A stretch of 64,000 nucleotides of DNA from Cephalopachus bancanus (Eukaryota; Chordata; Mammalia; Primates; Tarsiidae). Under the pieces are notes generated by a model. That model made no database searches, was not told where the DNA came from, and saw nothing but the letters and a program-made list of their open reading frames with translations. This document shows positions 51,749-64,000 of the stretch, in pieces; positions within the stretch are counted from its first letter, which is position 1; each line of letters opens with the position of its first letter. The position numbers and the translations under genes are program-made. Location: positions 2,418,001-2,482,000 of the forward strand of contig JAPVLO010000044.1 of NCBI GenBank assembly GCA_027257055.1, written 5' to 3'.

Positions 51749-52649
51749 AAGGATGGCTGTCCCTAAACATCACCAGCATTTCTTGGCTACACCATACAGG
51801 ACGGGGGTGAGAACATCAGTCAGTATCTTCTCCCCTTCACCAGGCACTCGCCAGTTTACATGTGGTACTGACATGTTCTTGGACTATCTGTGCAAGCACA
51901 AAAGGATCAATGTGGGTAGATGAGGCTGAGCCCAAGAGTCCTGGAAAAGGTAGCCTCTTCCAAACCCCGGGCAGCAGGGCTGGCAGGAGAGGTCGCCTAC
52001 AATGCCAAGGTTGAAAGAGCACCCAATGAAAAGCTCCAACAGAAGCCATCTGCCTGAAGCCGCTACAGAGGAGCGTGAACTACCCAGACTTGAGCCACCA
52101 CCTCCGAAGAGTCAACCCTGGAGGCGGCTCCACTAATTACAGGTCAGAACTGGCAAGGCACAGCCGTGTCTTAATGGTGCCCCCGACCAGGCTGACTGCC
52201 GTGGGCTGTACCTTGGTCATGCTGGGCCATAGAAAAGCAAAAGCAAACAAAACCCATGAGGAAGGCGTGTGCTCAGAAAGGCTTCGGAAAAAGCCTGACA
52301 CTTGAAAAAGAAGACACGGACGTCGCCTTGCAATGCACCGGGCGGCTGGTGCGAGGACGTGCACTCCCACATTCTCCCTACTTCTGTGCATGTCCAAAAC
52401 TGTCTGTAATAAGGGGAGGCTGTCTAAGGGGCAGGGGTGTGAGTCTGGGTCACCGCAGGAGAAGTAGCCAGGTCCAAGGGTCACCAAGAATCCCCTGTAG
52501 GACAACCAGGATCCTGTGACACCAGGGTCTGAGAAGACACTAGGTTTCTTCTGGGCACAGTGAGATCACAGCGAAACAGGAAGGGACCAAATGGTGTGCT
52601 GCCCAGCCTGTGAGCCATGTTCACTAACTTGGTAAGGATGACTGTGGGT

Positions 52650-52790
52650 AGACATCTTACCTCCCCATTCTATAGATGAGAAAACTGAAGCAGAGAGCAG
52701 TTATGAACCTTGACCCGGTGGCCAAGAAGTGTTAGCCCTGGGATTCCAGCCCAGGCCACCTCATAAGGCTGTGAGCTAACCACCATGCCA
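52650..52790 (-). repeat. MIR fragment
   Basis: The motifs 'cattctatagatgagaaaac', 'tgaagcagagagcag' and 'gggattccagcccaggccac' form a reverse-complement MIR. Confidence 0.6.
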
Positions 52791-53604
52791 AACTGCCACT
52801 CCATTTCAGCCCAGAGCAGAGCTCAGCCTGGTGGGGTCAGATACCACAATGGAACAACAGGCTGGAGCTACAACACCAAAACCACAGTTCTGGGATGAGT
52901 TTAACTGGCAATACGGCAACACGCCGATAATGACTGCTGTCTGCTTGTTGGGATATCTGATCTGTCACTAAAAACTGCGGTCCCAGTTCCAGCTGTGTAA
53001 ATTAGCTTCAAATCAGCATCTGAATGAAGAAGTATGGTTCCTCTGTTAGATACGTGAGCTGAGTGCACTGAACTGTACACAAAGCTTGAAAGGGTGTGGG
53101 TGTTTCTTTCATACACCAATGTCACCTGGACATCAGGGACTCCCAGCAGCCCCAGGGGCCAGCTCATCACCCACACCAGGCCTGCTTCATTCCCTACCTG
53201 CCTGAATCAGCCCCTTGCTCTGAGGAAATCTTCTCTAAGGACACTCACAACTCCATTTACTGATTCAGCTCTGGGCTCAGTCACATAACATATGCCCAGT
53301 CTAGGAGCAGAGGGCTGTCCAGAAAGAAGGCATCTCTCCTAGAGACCCTCACGTTCTTTCAGATCCATCGGGATATGTGCAAACTGCAATTTTTATGGAA
53401 GTCAAACTCAGAAGCCAGAGGACAAAAATTACCTTGCTATCCCAGACAATATTTTTCCCCCTAAGTAATATGATGTTAGGCTGTGTTAATAGAAGTAATA
53501 TAGCTGTATCATGGGAGGTGATGGTTCTACTGCCACTGAAACACGATAGACCCCAACTGGAAAACAAAGCTTCATACATAAAGAAAGATACAGCTACACT
53601 AGCC

Positions 53605-53770
53605 TCGCTAATTAAAGTGTGGACTGAGGGCCAGCAGTCTTGACATAGTCTGGGAAGTCATCAGAAATGCAGAGTCTCAGGCCCCACATGCAGTACTAAA
53701 TCAGAATCTGCATTTTTGTATGATCCCCAGGCAATTCATATGCACATTCAAGTTTGAGAAGCCCTGGTCT
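53605..53770 (-). repeat. MER5A-like hAT element
   Basis: The motifs 'ggaagtcatcagaaatgcag', 'gtctcaggccccacatgcag', 'tactaaatcagaatctgcat', 'ccaggcaattcatatgcaca' and 'agtttgagaagccctggtc' match MER5A/B. Confidence 0.75.
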
Positions 53771-56139
53771 AGGGATGGCCAGAAAGATGACTCATGATTA
53801 GAGCCAATATGCATATACTCAGCACGTACCAAGCCCTACTTTAATACATCAAGTACTCTATTAGCAGACTAGAAGAGCTGATGACATGATGGTGAAGGGG
53901 TGGAGACTCAGGGAACGGCTGAGGACTCTAGATGGCCTAAGAGAGGGTGGAAAAAGCCAGCTTCCTGCCTTTACACAGGGCAAGAATGACCCCCTCAGTA
54001 GAGGGTACCTCTGAAGGCAGAGTAGGACTAAAGCCAGGGAGGGCCCAGAATCTCCATCCCTCTAGGAGCTGGAGTCATCCAACAAAGGAAGAGGCCACTC
54101 AAGGGAGTGAGCTCCTGTCACAGGAGGTGTTCAAGCAGAAGCTGGGAGACCCTCTGTATAGGATGCATTGGAGAGGATTTCTGTTTCGTGAAGAAGTCAG
54201 TCTTGATAGACTGGACTCTCCAATTCAAGGCCCAGAAGATGTCTTTTACATCCACCAGGACAGAAGGTGGGTGTGTCCCCCTTCCCCACCAAAAGCTGGT
54301 TGTGGAGAGTTATGGCCCACAGGAGCAGGAAGCCTCTGTGGGCTTGAGTCTGAACAGATAACAGAGTCTGTTAGCCCTCTAGCCAAGTACCTCCGGTATC
54401 CTGGATCCTGGCAATGGTGCATGCAATGGCGAACAGACAGCAGGCAGAGCTAACCAACCCCTGGCTGGGGATATGTGGGAGATGGAGTTAACCCCAGACA
54501 AGGAGAAGCCTCTGTGACTCAGTGATCTAGACTTTCTCATACAGGGAAACCCTTTCAAGTCCCCCAGTCACTTGTCAATGGGCCCTTGGCCAGCCAGACT
54601 CCCTCACTGGCCCCTTCCAGTGATTACAATTTTTGCTCTGAAGGCAGAAGAACAAAGGGATGGGAACTTGTCCTCCAAAGTGCCAAAGACCAGGGGAGCT
54701 CTCCAAGGGACATGGACCCGGCCTGGAGGCAGCAGAGCCTGACCCCCAGAGTTCAAATCCCAGCTCCAGTGTGAACTGACCCTCCAGGCCTCCGATTCTT
54801 GCCTGGAACATGGAGACACACCTACTACCCATCTCACAAAACATACTGAGTATGCTGCAAGTCCTGTATCTGATAGCCAGACACAAAAAGTGGCCAGAAA
54901 CACCCTCGTGGAGGGTGGACTCATTAAACAGAGCAAAGACTCCATGAAATAATGAACAGAAAGCATCCGGCATGTCTGTGACCCTGGGGGTCTCTTGTTA
55001 AACACGAGCTGTTATCCGTTGTTCCCACTGCTATCACTATTACTACAAGTTCTAATTGGAGGGAAAAACTCCACATAGACCACAGCATCTGGCCCATGGG
55101 ACTGAGGTCCAGAGAGGAGGACCATGAGCCCTGGAGGGTCAGGCAGGCAGGGCTAGGGGGAGGGAAGGCTTTGCCTGGGTGCAGCCTGGTGGAGGATTCT
55201 GGAGGCAGCTCCATAGGCCTCAGAAGTCAGGCCAGCTTTCAGTTCCCGGCATTCCAGCCCCAAGTCCCCGACTGGGCCTGCTGCCCAGGGGCTCGGACTC
55301 TTCCAGGGCCCAGGATGTGCTTCCAAAGCAGCCTCATCTCAGACTCAGGCCCAGATTCTTTGGCCAGCAGGGCTCATGTCACCACGAGCTGACAGAGCTC
55401 AGCTGCTGGGTGCCTTCTCCTCTGCTCCCTCCAAGGCCCTGCTCAGCTCTGGAGCAGATGGATGAACTCGGACATCAGTGTCCCCAGTGCCTGCCCCAGT
55501 CACGTATCTGGTACAAATGCCCATGAGGGACTCCAGCTACCCCACTTGGCCCCTTGGTGCCTGAGTGGTGGCAGGCACCATGTGGTCAAAACCTGAATTT
55601 AATGACAAGTCTCCCCACCTACCCCCTCTGTGACCTTCTCTGAGGACTGGAATGAAATCCCATGAAAGGGCACATTTTAAGGAAAAAGAAATTTAAAAAG
55701 AGCTCTCTGTGTTCTCCAGAGCAATATCCCCCAAATGTGGCAGCACCCAGACCCTTCAGGACAGCTAGGGAAGATGCCACTGCTGGCTCCTCAGTGGATC
55801 CCACCAGTCAGGAGTCTGCAAGCCTGGGCCCACGTCTAGGAAGCTGGATCTGGGCACCTGGGCCTTGATACCATCTACGTGTATGGATGACAGCTCAGGC
55901 CCACAGGAACACACACAGATGCCACCGGATAAGTATGGGGGTACTATCAAGTGGGTCCCACTGTCCACAGTCAGAGAGGGAGGGCTCAGCAGGGGCCACC
56001 CCAGATGGAACACACCCTTGTCTTTGTTCCTTGTTTATCCATGGAGGTCAAAGAAAAGAAACCAAACAGTCCTAGTAGCTACCGATTATCCTCGTACCTA
56101 TGACCTAGGATTACTTATAAGTTGGCTGATATTTTAATA

Positions 56140-56340
56140 CCTGCTAACATGTACCGAATGCTCACCCTGCACCAGAAACTGTGCCACACACTTTACAGTC
56201 ATCCTCTTTTAAACCCTTGCAACGTTACTTCTATTATCATATCCATTTTATAGATGAGAAAACCAAGACACAGGCCAAAGCATGCCCCAACATTTCACAT
56301 TTGGAAAGTAGCAAAGGTAGGACTCTGCCCAACTCCAAGG
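56140..56340 (-). repeat. MIR SINE
   Basis: The motifs 'gtaccgaatgctcaccctgc', 'ttatcatatccattttatag' and 'atgagaaaaccaagacacag' form a reverse-complement MIR. Confidence 0.75.
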
Positions 56341-56394
56341 CCTGTGGGCAAGGAAAAGACATGTCCCCCGCCCCCTACCAGCTGCAGTAGCCTG

Positions 56395-56787
56395 ATTGCA
56401 TGAGTGGCCCCAATGTGCTCACACTTCCCTGAATCCACAGCCTCTGGGGAAGGCCTCCCATTGAGACTGGGCCGAGTCATATGACCTGTTCTGGCACATG
56501 GGACAGTGGCAAATATGACGTACTTCCTTAGACCTTATTGCCATGGTGGGAACTCCTGGGCTTGCCTGCAACAGGAATGGGAAACACGTGAAGGAGAGGC
56601 CACTTGTCCCAGACAATCCTACTGCAGACCAAGCAGCTGTGGCCAACCTGTCCCCAGAGGCATGAGCAAGCCCAGCCCATTTCAGGCCAGCCCAGGTCAG
56701 GGACACAGCTCCCACCAGCCTGCAAGGTGGGAGGAGTAACTAAGTCTTGGGGTGGCTTATTACACGGCAACAGTTAACTGATACACC
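56395..56787 (+). mobile_element. MLT1-type MaLR LTR (solo)
   Basis: The motifs 'gggccgagtcatatgacctg', 'gggacagtggcaaatatgac', 'gccagcccagg' and the 3' end 'aagtcttggggtggcttatt', then 'gttaactgatacac' identify an old MaLR LTR of about 390 bp. No internal coding region is attached. Confidence 0.75.
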
Positions 56788-58204
56788 AACCACACAGCCC
56801 ACTCTCATTCGACACAGGACAAAACTTCCTGAGAACCAACAGGTGAACAGTTCCTACTTTGAATGAGAAACCCATTTAAACCAAAGGGTTGGCTTTGAAT
56901 GAAGGATTGTCAATGAACTTCTGTGTTGGATCAAGAGTGGAACCCTAGAATGTTTGTCAACATCCATGAAGGCACCATGGCACATCTACAGTCATGACCC
57001 TATTCACTGTCACACCTGTGCACTATGTCCCTGAAGTGAAACCATTTATTGCTCTGCCCTGCTCTTTTATATGTTTATGAGCCATGTTCTGCTGTGTGCA
57101 GGGGATGTGGCATCTTTCTTCCATGCCAACCTGACACGATTTTGTGCAACAATCTGCCCTAAACTTGAAGGACTTCAAGCCACCACCCTATGAGCTCTTG
57201 TGATGCTCTCGACTGACAGGGCTGCGCAGGCAGCTCTGCTGGTCATACCTGAGCCTTGGAGGGTTGCAGGTGGAAGAGTGCTTGGGCTGGAGTCCTTGGG
57301 AGCTTGACTGGGCTGGAAAACCCAGAATGGTTGCCCTCAGGTCTGGAGCCTTGGCAGAGACAGCTGGAAGGCCGGGCTCAGTGGAATGCAAGGCCTGTCA
57401 CCTGGCCCTTCCGCCAGTGCCTCCCTCTTTCCACACAATGTCTCCGAGTGGTTTCTTCAACAAGGTAGCTGGACTTCTCACATGGCAGCTCAAGGCTCTC
57501 GAAAGCAAAAGCTGCCAGGCTTCTCCCAGGTGTCCCTTCCACCGCCTTTGACTGGATAAAGCAGTTGCAGGGGCTGCCCAGACTCAAAGCGGGAAACAGT
57601 CTTGACCTCTCATCAGGAGGGTGGCAAGGGAGCTGCAGCCAGGGTAATCAGTACAGCCTTTCACCTCCTGCCTGCTTGTCCCTCAGCCTGATGCCCGGCT
57701 CATCAGCAGCACGCATTGAAGGGGAGCAGTGATGCATTCTCTGCCCTGATGTACTCCTGGCGACAGGCCCGAGACGGGCAGCAGCACACGTGTCAAGTAA
57801 GTCCAGGGCATGTTCCCACCGGAACCACAGACGGTATGTGGGATGAACACCAGGACGAAGGCAGCAGCCTGTGAACCCAGAATCCCGGCGAGGTCCCTGG
57901 AGCACCCTGAGGTTGCTTCCAGAGTGAAGGTGTGGCATGACCATCGAATGACAATGTCCCTCTCCCTGCACAGACACAGTGACGTCTGGAAGATGTGAAA
58001 TTGTGACATTTTTGCAAAGACCTCTGCCTAGAAATGGGCACTGCATGATTCAGACTCCCCTGGGTCCTAGGAGGGGGCAGCTCTCTCCCAGGACAGTCAA
58101 GAAGCTCATCTTGGCTGGGCTCTAGGCACAGGCCTGGGGGACTGCTGGAGGGAGGACAGCCCTGGAGAGCCCCTAATCACTTAACTGAAAGCACATTCAA
58201 GGCA

Positions 58205-58266
58205 TAATTAGCAGACAGCTCCAGATTCCTGATCTGAGGCCCATTGGCTCTAATGGGCTAATTAGC
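58205..58266. promoter_or_regulatory. Candidate homeodomain-type palindromic element
   Basis: TAATTA occurs at 58205-58210 and 58259-58264. The second lies inside the perfect 10-bp palindrome GCTAATTAGC (58257-58266). Between them is an inverted repeat, GCCCATT (58239-58245) and AATGGGC (58252-58258). The density suggests a regulatory element, but nothing in the sequence proves it. Confidence 0.3.
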
Positions 58267-60849
58267 TGAGACATCCTCGGGCGGGCAGTACACTCTGGCC
58301 TTCCCAGAAACATCCCAGGGAGCTCAGCAGATCCAGGCTGGCATCTGGTCCAGGAGCAGCCTTACGATGGCTTGGCAGAGAGACAAATGCATCACTGGGC
58401 AAGAAATATACCTGACTGCGTGCGCAGCTGAGAGGGATCAGCACGGCAGTCTCACACCTCCCGGTCCCCCAACAACCAGTCCTTGCAGCATTCAGGTCCT
58501 AGACACAAAAGCCTTTGCTCTCAGCAATCAGCGACATGCTCTCTGCCTCCTGAACTGCCCTGCCCTTCCCGAATTAAGGCTGATAGCATACAGGACGTGC
58601 CCCTGGCCCCCACAGTCCTACCCTCCCAGAGCCCGTTCCCCTGGGAGGCTCGCAGCTGCAGAGGTCACTGTAAAATGGGGTAACAGCATTCTGGCTCAGA
58701 AAAATAAATCATCAGCTCTGTGGATGCCCAGAAAGTCCCCAGAGCCTCACACTCGCCACAGACAGCAGGCACGTGCTTCTGAGTCAGTGGCAGGGGTCCC
58801 ACACAGCAATGTGGAGTTGACTCTCAGTGAGGAGCTGGCAGAAGACAAAGCCTCAGCACAGGCCAAATCTGCATCTCTGGGAGGCCCCAATGCATCTGGC
58901 ATAACAGCAGGTACATGCGGGGAATGCAGTGAACATGCCCAGTGAATCCAAGAGATGGCACCCAAGAGGGCAGGAACACTCAAACCCTACAGCACTGTTT
59001 TCCAAAGGGTTCCCTGCCAGAGAAGATTGAGTAACTGGTTCCTAAATTGAAAGATCACTGAGTTATACTAACACCCCAGATTCAAGATTCACAACGCACA
59101 TTAGAACACTAAAGGCTCTGAGAAGTCCTGCAATAAAGAAACTTGTTTAACAGTTGTTGTATCCATTGCTTTCCAATCTTATTTTTGCACAATCCCATTT
59201 CTTCCAGAATGTACAGTGGGAGAGTCTATTTAGGAAATATTGTCTCTGGGAAGCAATACGTTAGCACAGAGGAGATGTCACAATCTCCAATCCCATGGAA
59301 GCTAAGTTATGTAAATAAGTGAAGTGGACCAGGTTTTATATTTGCACAGAAAGCAGATAGAAACATTCCCCATCTACATGAAGAAATATACTCTTGCTCA
59401 TTTTTCTAAAACAAAGAATCACTTTGGTTCATCTTTTCTCCTCCATCTTTGATAGCGAATTGTTTCCTATGAGAGAAATAGAAATGTTTATTTAAGAGAA
59501 ACATCACTGCAAGAAAAAATGTGCAGCAGCAATGATAAAAAGCAACAAAGAAACAGAAGCAGAATGAGTGGGCACTACGGGCTCTGGCGGACACAGGCCC
59601 AGTCAAAGGCACAGCCACGCTCAGCTTCTGCTGAAGCCTGCCAGACTGAGCACTGAGGTCACAAATACCAGTTTTTCCAATTTTGGAAAAGAAGTCAGAA
59701 ATCTGGAATGGGTCAAATAAAACATTCCTAGATCCCCCCAGATTGGAATCCCTGCCAAAAGGGACAGAGTAACACTCATTAAACAGATGCTGCTACCCGT
59801 TTCCCAGGCTTCTCTGGCCAGGGAACCCTTTGGGAAATGGTGCTGCAGGGTTTGGGAGCTCTTGCCCTCTGGGGTGCCGGCTCTGCACTCAGTCGGTACC
59901 CATACTGCATTCCCAGCATGAACCTGCTGTCATGCCAGAGGCACACAGGGCTTCCCAGAGATGCAGACATGGCCTGTCCTGGGGCACCACCCAAGCACGG
60001 GGTCCTCTCCTCTGCTTGGGCTGGCCCTGGCATACATGAGAAGGGGTGAGCCATGGCAGAAGATAGGAGTGACCAGGTCATCAGGGGGACCTGTCAGGGT
60101 ATCATGGTAACACTCCATGAGGTCGGCCCCTTTTAGAGTTAGGATCCACTTTCAAATCAAAAAGAAAAACAGAAAGCTCCCCTGGAGAGACTGCCAAAGG
60201 AAGATACAGCCCACAGGACCAAGAAGATCCGTGTACAGCAGGTTAGACTGCAGGAGTACATGCGTGCACAACAGTGGCCTCGTGAGAGCCTTAACAGCCC
60301 CGGCAAGTATGCAGTCATGGCTTTATTTGAACATTTATTTATTTATTCTTAAAGATGAGCCTATGGATATAAAGTGACTTCACCAGGGGCTCACGGTGAC
60401 ACTTGCATTGCCAGAGACAGCAGCCACTGACGAAGTGAGACATCACCCAAGCAGTGACACAGACACAGTCAGTGGTCCTGCAGTCAGGCCGGTTGGCTCC
60501 CAGGCTGCCCGGGAGAATCACAGCAGGCAGGAGGCCTCTAAGCATATGTAGAATCGTGAGATCGACACGCTGTTCTCACAGTTTCTCAGGATCCAGCAGA
60601 CAGACACAGCCATGTGAGAAATGCACACAGCATGTGCACCCGATCAGAACCTGGGTGTGAGTCTCTCACCAAAGCACTAGCAGCCTCCCAGGGACAACGC
60701 CACTCCACATGGTAAAAGAGGTAGAAGATTCTGGAGTGTGGGGCCAGGTATGCCCAGCTGAGGAAGCAGAAGCTGGCAGAAACAGAAGCTCAGACTCAAG
60801 CTGGTGCTGAGGCAGAGATGGCTACCTGGCCTCAAACAATGCTGTACCT

Positions 60850-61375
60850 CTTCCACGGTGTGAAGTGGGCCCTGAAAGGTAACTCTCCATATGGAACTAC
60901 ATTTCCCAGCACCCCCTGCATCAGGGTGGGGCCATGTGATGACTTTTCACCAATGGAATGTGAGCAGAAGTGGTGACTACCATCTGGCAGCCAGGGATCT
61001 TAAGGAGGAGGCGGGCAACTCCCTTTGGTCCCCTCCCACTGTGGGAGCTTTTCTGTCCCCTCAATAAATCCTGCTTTAAAAAAAAAAAAGGTGGCTCTGT
61101 CACACAATAAATAGCGTACTGTACTTCTGAAAAAAAAAAAAGAGGGAAAGTTCTTCCACTGTCTCATTCCCCTTCTGCCAGATGGAAGCAGAGAACTAAG
61201 AGGCCCTGGCAGATGAATGAGCACCAACATGGAAGGAACCTGGGTCTTGCTGCAAGGCAAGAGTCACCTTCCAACCAAGATACATGTTTTAGACTGATAC
61301 ATGAGTGACAAATAAAATTCCAATGTGTTGAGCCACTGCACTGTCAAGGTTTATTTGCTATAACAATCAGGGTTA
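60850..61375 (+). mobile_element. MaLR-like LTR interrupted by A-rich insert
   Basis: The left part 'actacatttcccagcacccc', 'ggtggggccatgtgatgact', 'aatggaatgtgagcagaagt' and the right part 'gaacctgggtcttgctgcaa', 'tgttgagccactgcactgtc' are in MLT1 order. Two A runs (61076-61089 and 61130-61141) with 'ataaatagcg' between them disrupt the middle. Confidence 0.55.
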
Positions 61376-61589
61376 TCCCTAAAACAGGAGTGAAAAGAAA
61401 GAAAAATACATGGGCCAAGAAGTAAAATCCCCACCAGGTGAGCAGCATAAGGCAAAAGTGATATAGGGAAAACCTTGCTAAGTCAGTAAGCCGCCACCTC
61501 CTACAGGCAGCCCCCCTGAATGCTCACACAGATCAAGGTCAGTTTTAAGACCATGGGGGCTTAGCTATACCTGCCTTGATCAAGAGTGA

Positions 61590-62065
61590 CTTAGAAATAC
61601 TGCATGATCTCACTTACAAGTGGAATCTAAAATAGTCAAACTCACAGAAGCAGAGAGAAGAATGGTGGTTGCCAGAGGATGGGAAGAGGGGAATATGAGA
61701 AGGAGCGAGGGCAAGGGGTTCAGAGTTTCAGTTATGCAAAATAAATAGGTTCCGGGGATGTACTGAACGGCATAGTACCTAGAGCTAATAATACCTACTA
61801 TGTAACTAAACATTTCTAAGAGGACAGATCTTATGTTGAGTGTTCTCTCTCTTTCTCTCTCTCTCCCCCCCCATGTACACGCACATGCACACACACACAC
61901 ACACATTATAATAATGAAAGGGCAGAAGGAAGGTTTGGAAGGTGATAGATAGATCTATGGCCTTGATGGGGATGTACATTTATCCCCAAACTTATCAAGC
62001 TGTACACATTAAACAAGTATCCCTTTTTACAAGCCAATCATACCTCACTAAAGTGATTTTTTTAA
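61590..62065 (+). repeat. L1 LINE 3' UTR fragment
   Basis: The motifs 'catgatctcacttacaagtg', 'gaatctaaaatagtcaaact', 'agaatggtggttgccagagg', 'acttatcaagctgtacacat' and 'tacctcactaaagtgatttt' are the hallmark order of L1M 3' UTR. A TC/CA microsatellite (about 61848-61907) has expanded inside it. Confidence 0.85.
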
Positions 62066-64000
62066 AAAAGAATAACTTATGAAAATTCATTTTGGGGAAA
62101 ATAAGTTATTTACCAAGTACATTCTGCGCAGTCACTCAGAGACCTTGGGAAGTCATTCCTCCTATCTCCACCAACAGGCAAAGGCCAAGATGTCAAAAGG
62201 TGTAGTGACTTGCCCAAGGTCATGGAACTGGCGGCGGCAGAGCCAGGTTTTACAGAAGCCCCTACTCCTTCCACCAGCCCTGCCTGCTCTGTGATATTTT
62301 ACACCTTTCCCGCAGATCACTCTCTGCCATGTATATGTCAGTCAGGCAGGATGGCCTCCCAGCTACACCTCTGAAGGTGGGGCTCAGTGGGGCTCCCACC
62401 ACTCACTGCAGGGCATCACATGCCAACCTGCAGCAGTCCTGGGCCAGTCCCAGTGCGTCTTGCATGTCCTGGGGAGGTTTATACCCCAGATCCTGCTCTC
62501 TAACCCAGTTCTCTCCACAAAGGACAACCAGAAATACAACCAACAAGCACTGCTTCCAGTCTTGAACAAACACCACCCAAGCTCAGCCATTGGGCTGTGG
62601 ATGGATAACCTTATGAGTCGTGAGTTACCAATATGTAAGTCAGGTATTGTCATCACCAGAGCCTTGCGTCTTCTCCGTTGTCTGGGGAGGAATGAACATT
62701 GCCTTCATGTGACTGGACCTGGAAGTGAGTACAGCTCTGTTCTGGGGTGTGCTTAAGCAACATACACAACTGCCGCCACCAAGCATCCATTTGTCCAGGG
62801 CTTGTTCGGGGTCTGGGTAGGACTCTCAGGGGAGGGAGAACAACTTAGCACATAGCCCCAACTTGGAGCAAAAGGCAAGAATAAACCAAGAAGTTAGCAA
62901 CCAATCCCAGGGATGGGACTCAGAATCTTCCAGAATGTTCTCAAGCCTAGCAAGTGGGCATGGAGGGCTCTGCACCCATGCACTCCTTACTGCAGGGTTC
63001 TCAGTTTGGGCACTGACACTTGGAGTCAGACAATTCTTTGTTGTTCTTGTGCATCATAGGATATAGGATACTCAATGCCAGTGGAACCCCCCCACCTGAT
63101 GACAGAGAAGGATGCATCCAGACATCACCACGTGTCTCGAGTCCCCATGGAGAACCTCTGCTCTAACGGGTGCCACAAATGGTGGCTACGCCAAAACTTA
63201 GGCCTGGTGTTTTCAGATCTTCCATCTCATCCTATCTGGATTTTTATGTGATATCTCAATTTTTAAATTTTGGCAACTATTTAAATTTTTTTAATGCTGT
63301 GAAAGCCAAAAAGCATATGTGCAGGTCACTGGCCACAGCCCTCTGCTAAATCCAGATAGAAAATAAAAAAAGGACACAACCTACTTCTCAACAGGAGCTC
63401 CTGAGCTCCCTAAGAGCCCTGGGGGTGAGCCTCACTCAACCAAGATGGCAACAGATAAGGAACCTTAATCTCTGAGCTATATGGTCACCCGTCAAATGGC
63501 TTTTCAAACACCCTCTCCCAGGAGCACAGCTGACAGTCCCCTCCCCAGAAGTTTTCTAGGTACCTACCCCCACTTGCTCCTTCTCTCCCAAGACACACTC
63601 ACTCTCCTGCTAATGTCCCCAAAGCCCAGGTCCCAAGCCTGCGCTGGCCTGTGAAGCCAGCATTTGTGAACCACTGGCCTACAGCACCAGCCGGGCCCTG
63701 GGCAGTGGCAAATCTTTCAGGGCCAACTTTCCCCCAGAAGACAGGCCTCCCTATCTCCTAGCCCCTAGTTAAAGAACTTGATCTGAGCAAGTTTCCTGCA
63801 CTTCGAGTGAAAATCTGGGTTACTAGGGGGAGGGCAGTGGAGAATCTAATAAATCTTAGAATATACTTCTTGGCTAAAGAAAAAAAAAAAACACCTACTT
63901 ACTGGTGTCATGAAACAACTTTCCAGCTCTCTCTGAAGAGAGCCGGGTTCAGAAGTTACTATTGTATTCAAGCTGTATTAAATCAAGCTGTGAGAAGCAC

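Larger units (their letters stand above)
34516..64000 (-). other. NKD1 intron upstream of exon A (at least 29.5 kb)
   Basis: No earlier NKD1 exon could be found on the minus strand here, so this appears to be one large intron running off the window. It contains a 5'-truncated L1 (38256-39121), MIRs, L2 copies, a free Alu monomer, MaLR LTRs, MER5A, long (TG)n and (AC)n tracts, a CCACTGCCTGCC minisatellite and an L1 3' UTR near 61.6 kb. Segments without a recognised feature include 34516-38180, 39200-40310, 40420-43280, 47360-51260, 53770-56140, 56790-60840 and 62300-64000. They are mostly unique DNA with scattered diverged repeat pieces, and no open frame there resembles a known protein. Confidence 0.7.

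Overview
This is vertebrate nuclear DNA, and almost certainly primate. One gene is recognisable: the 3' two thirds of NKD1 (naked cuticle homolog 1), a Dishevelled-binding negative-feedback regulator of Wnt/beta-catenin signalling, on the minus strand. The primate call rests on a free left Alu monomer at 51605-51748 and two full-length Alu dimers (10921-11214 and 15011-15308). The two dimers share many diagnostic changes and have an AluJ-like right arm. They do not look like human AluS or AluY, so I infer a non-simian primate (tarsier-like or strepsirrhine) rather than an ape or monkey. This is inference.

Layout, read along the minus strand. About 29.5 kb (64000-34516) is intron upstream of the first exon I can place. 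Seven coding exons follow: 34515-34449, 20311-20205, 17848-17753, 13807-13660, 13186-13102, 11803-11676 and 10681-10104 (stop). Together they give 1209 nt, or 402 codons plus stop, with every splice phase matching. This corresponds to everything after about residue 64 of the 470-residue human protein. The exons encoding the N-terminus (myristoylation signal and first 64 or so residues) were not found and should lie beyond position 64000. From 10103 down to 1 is 3' UTR and/or downstream flank; its end could not be fixed.

The other 62.8 kb is non-coding. It holds many old SINEs and LINEs (MIR, L2, L1M), MaLR LTR remnants, MER5A- and MER20-like hAT fragments, two long alternating CA/TG tracts and three degenerate minisatellites. 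Nearly all longer open frames in the window are chance frames in GC-rich or repeat DNA.

The most interesting observations are: (1) three strong TCF/LEF motifs within 265 bp in the 14 kb intron, a candidate Wnt-response element in a gene that is itself a Wnt target; (2) the two young-looking Alus in inverted orientation around three exons, a classical set-up for circular RNA; (3) a 99-bp, 98/99-identical duplication spaced 1570 bp apart; (4) the Alu subfamily itself; (5) a palindromic homeodomain-type element near 58.2 kb; (6) an apparent in-frame 12-nt loss in the C-terminal exon. I saw no operon, CRISPR array, tRNA, rRNA or other previously undescribed multigene system.
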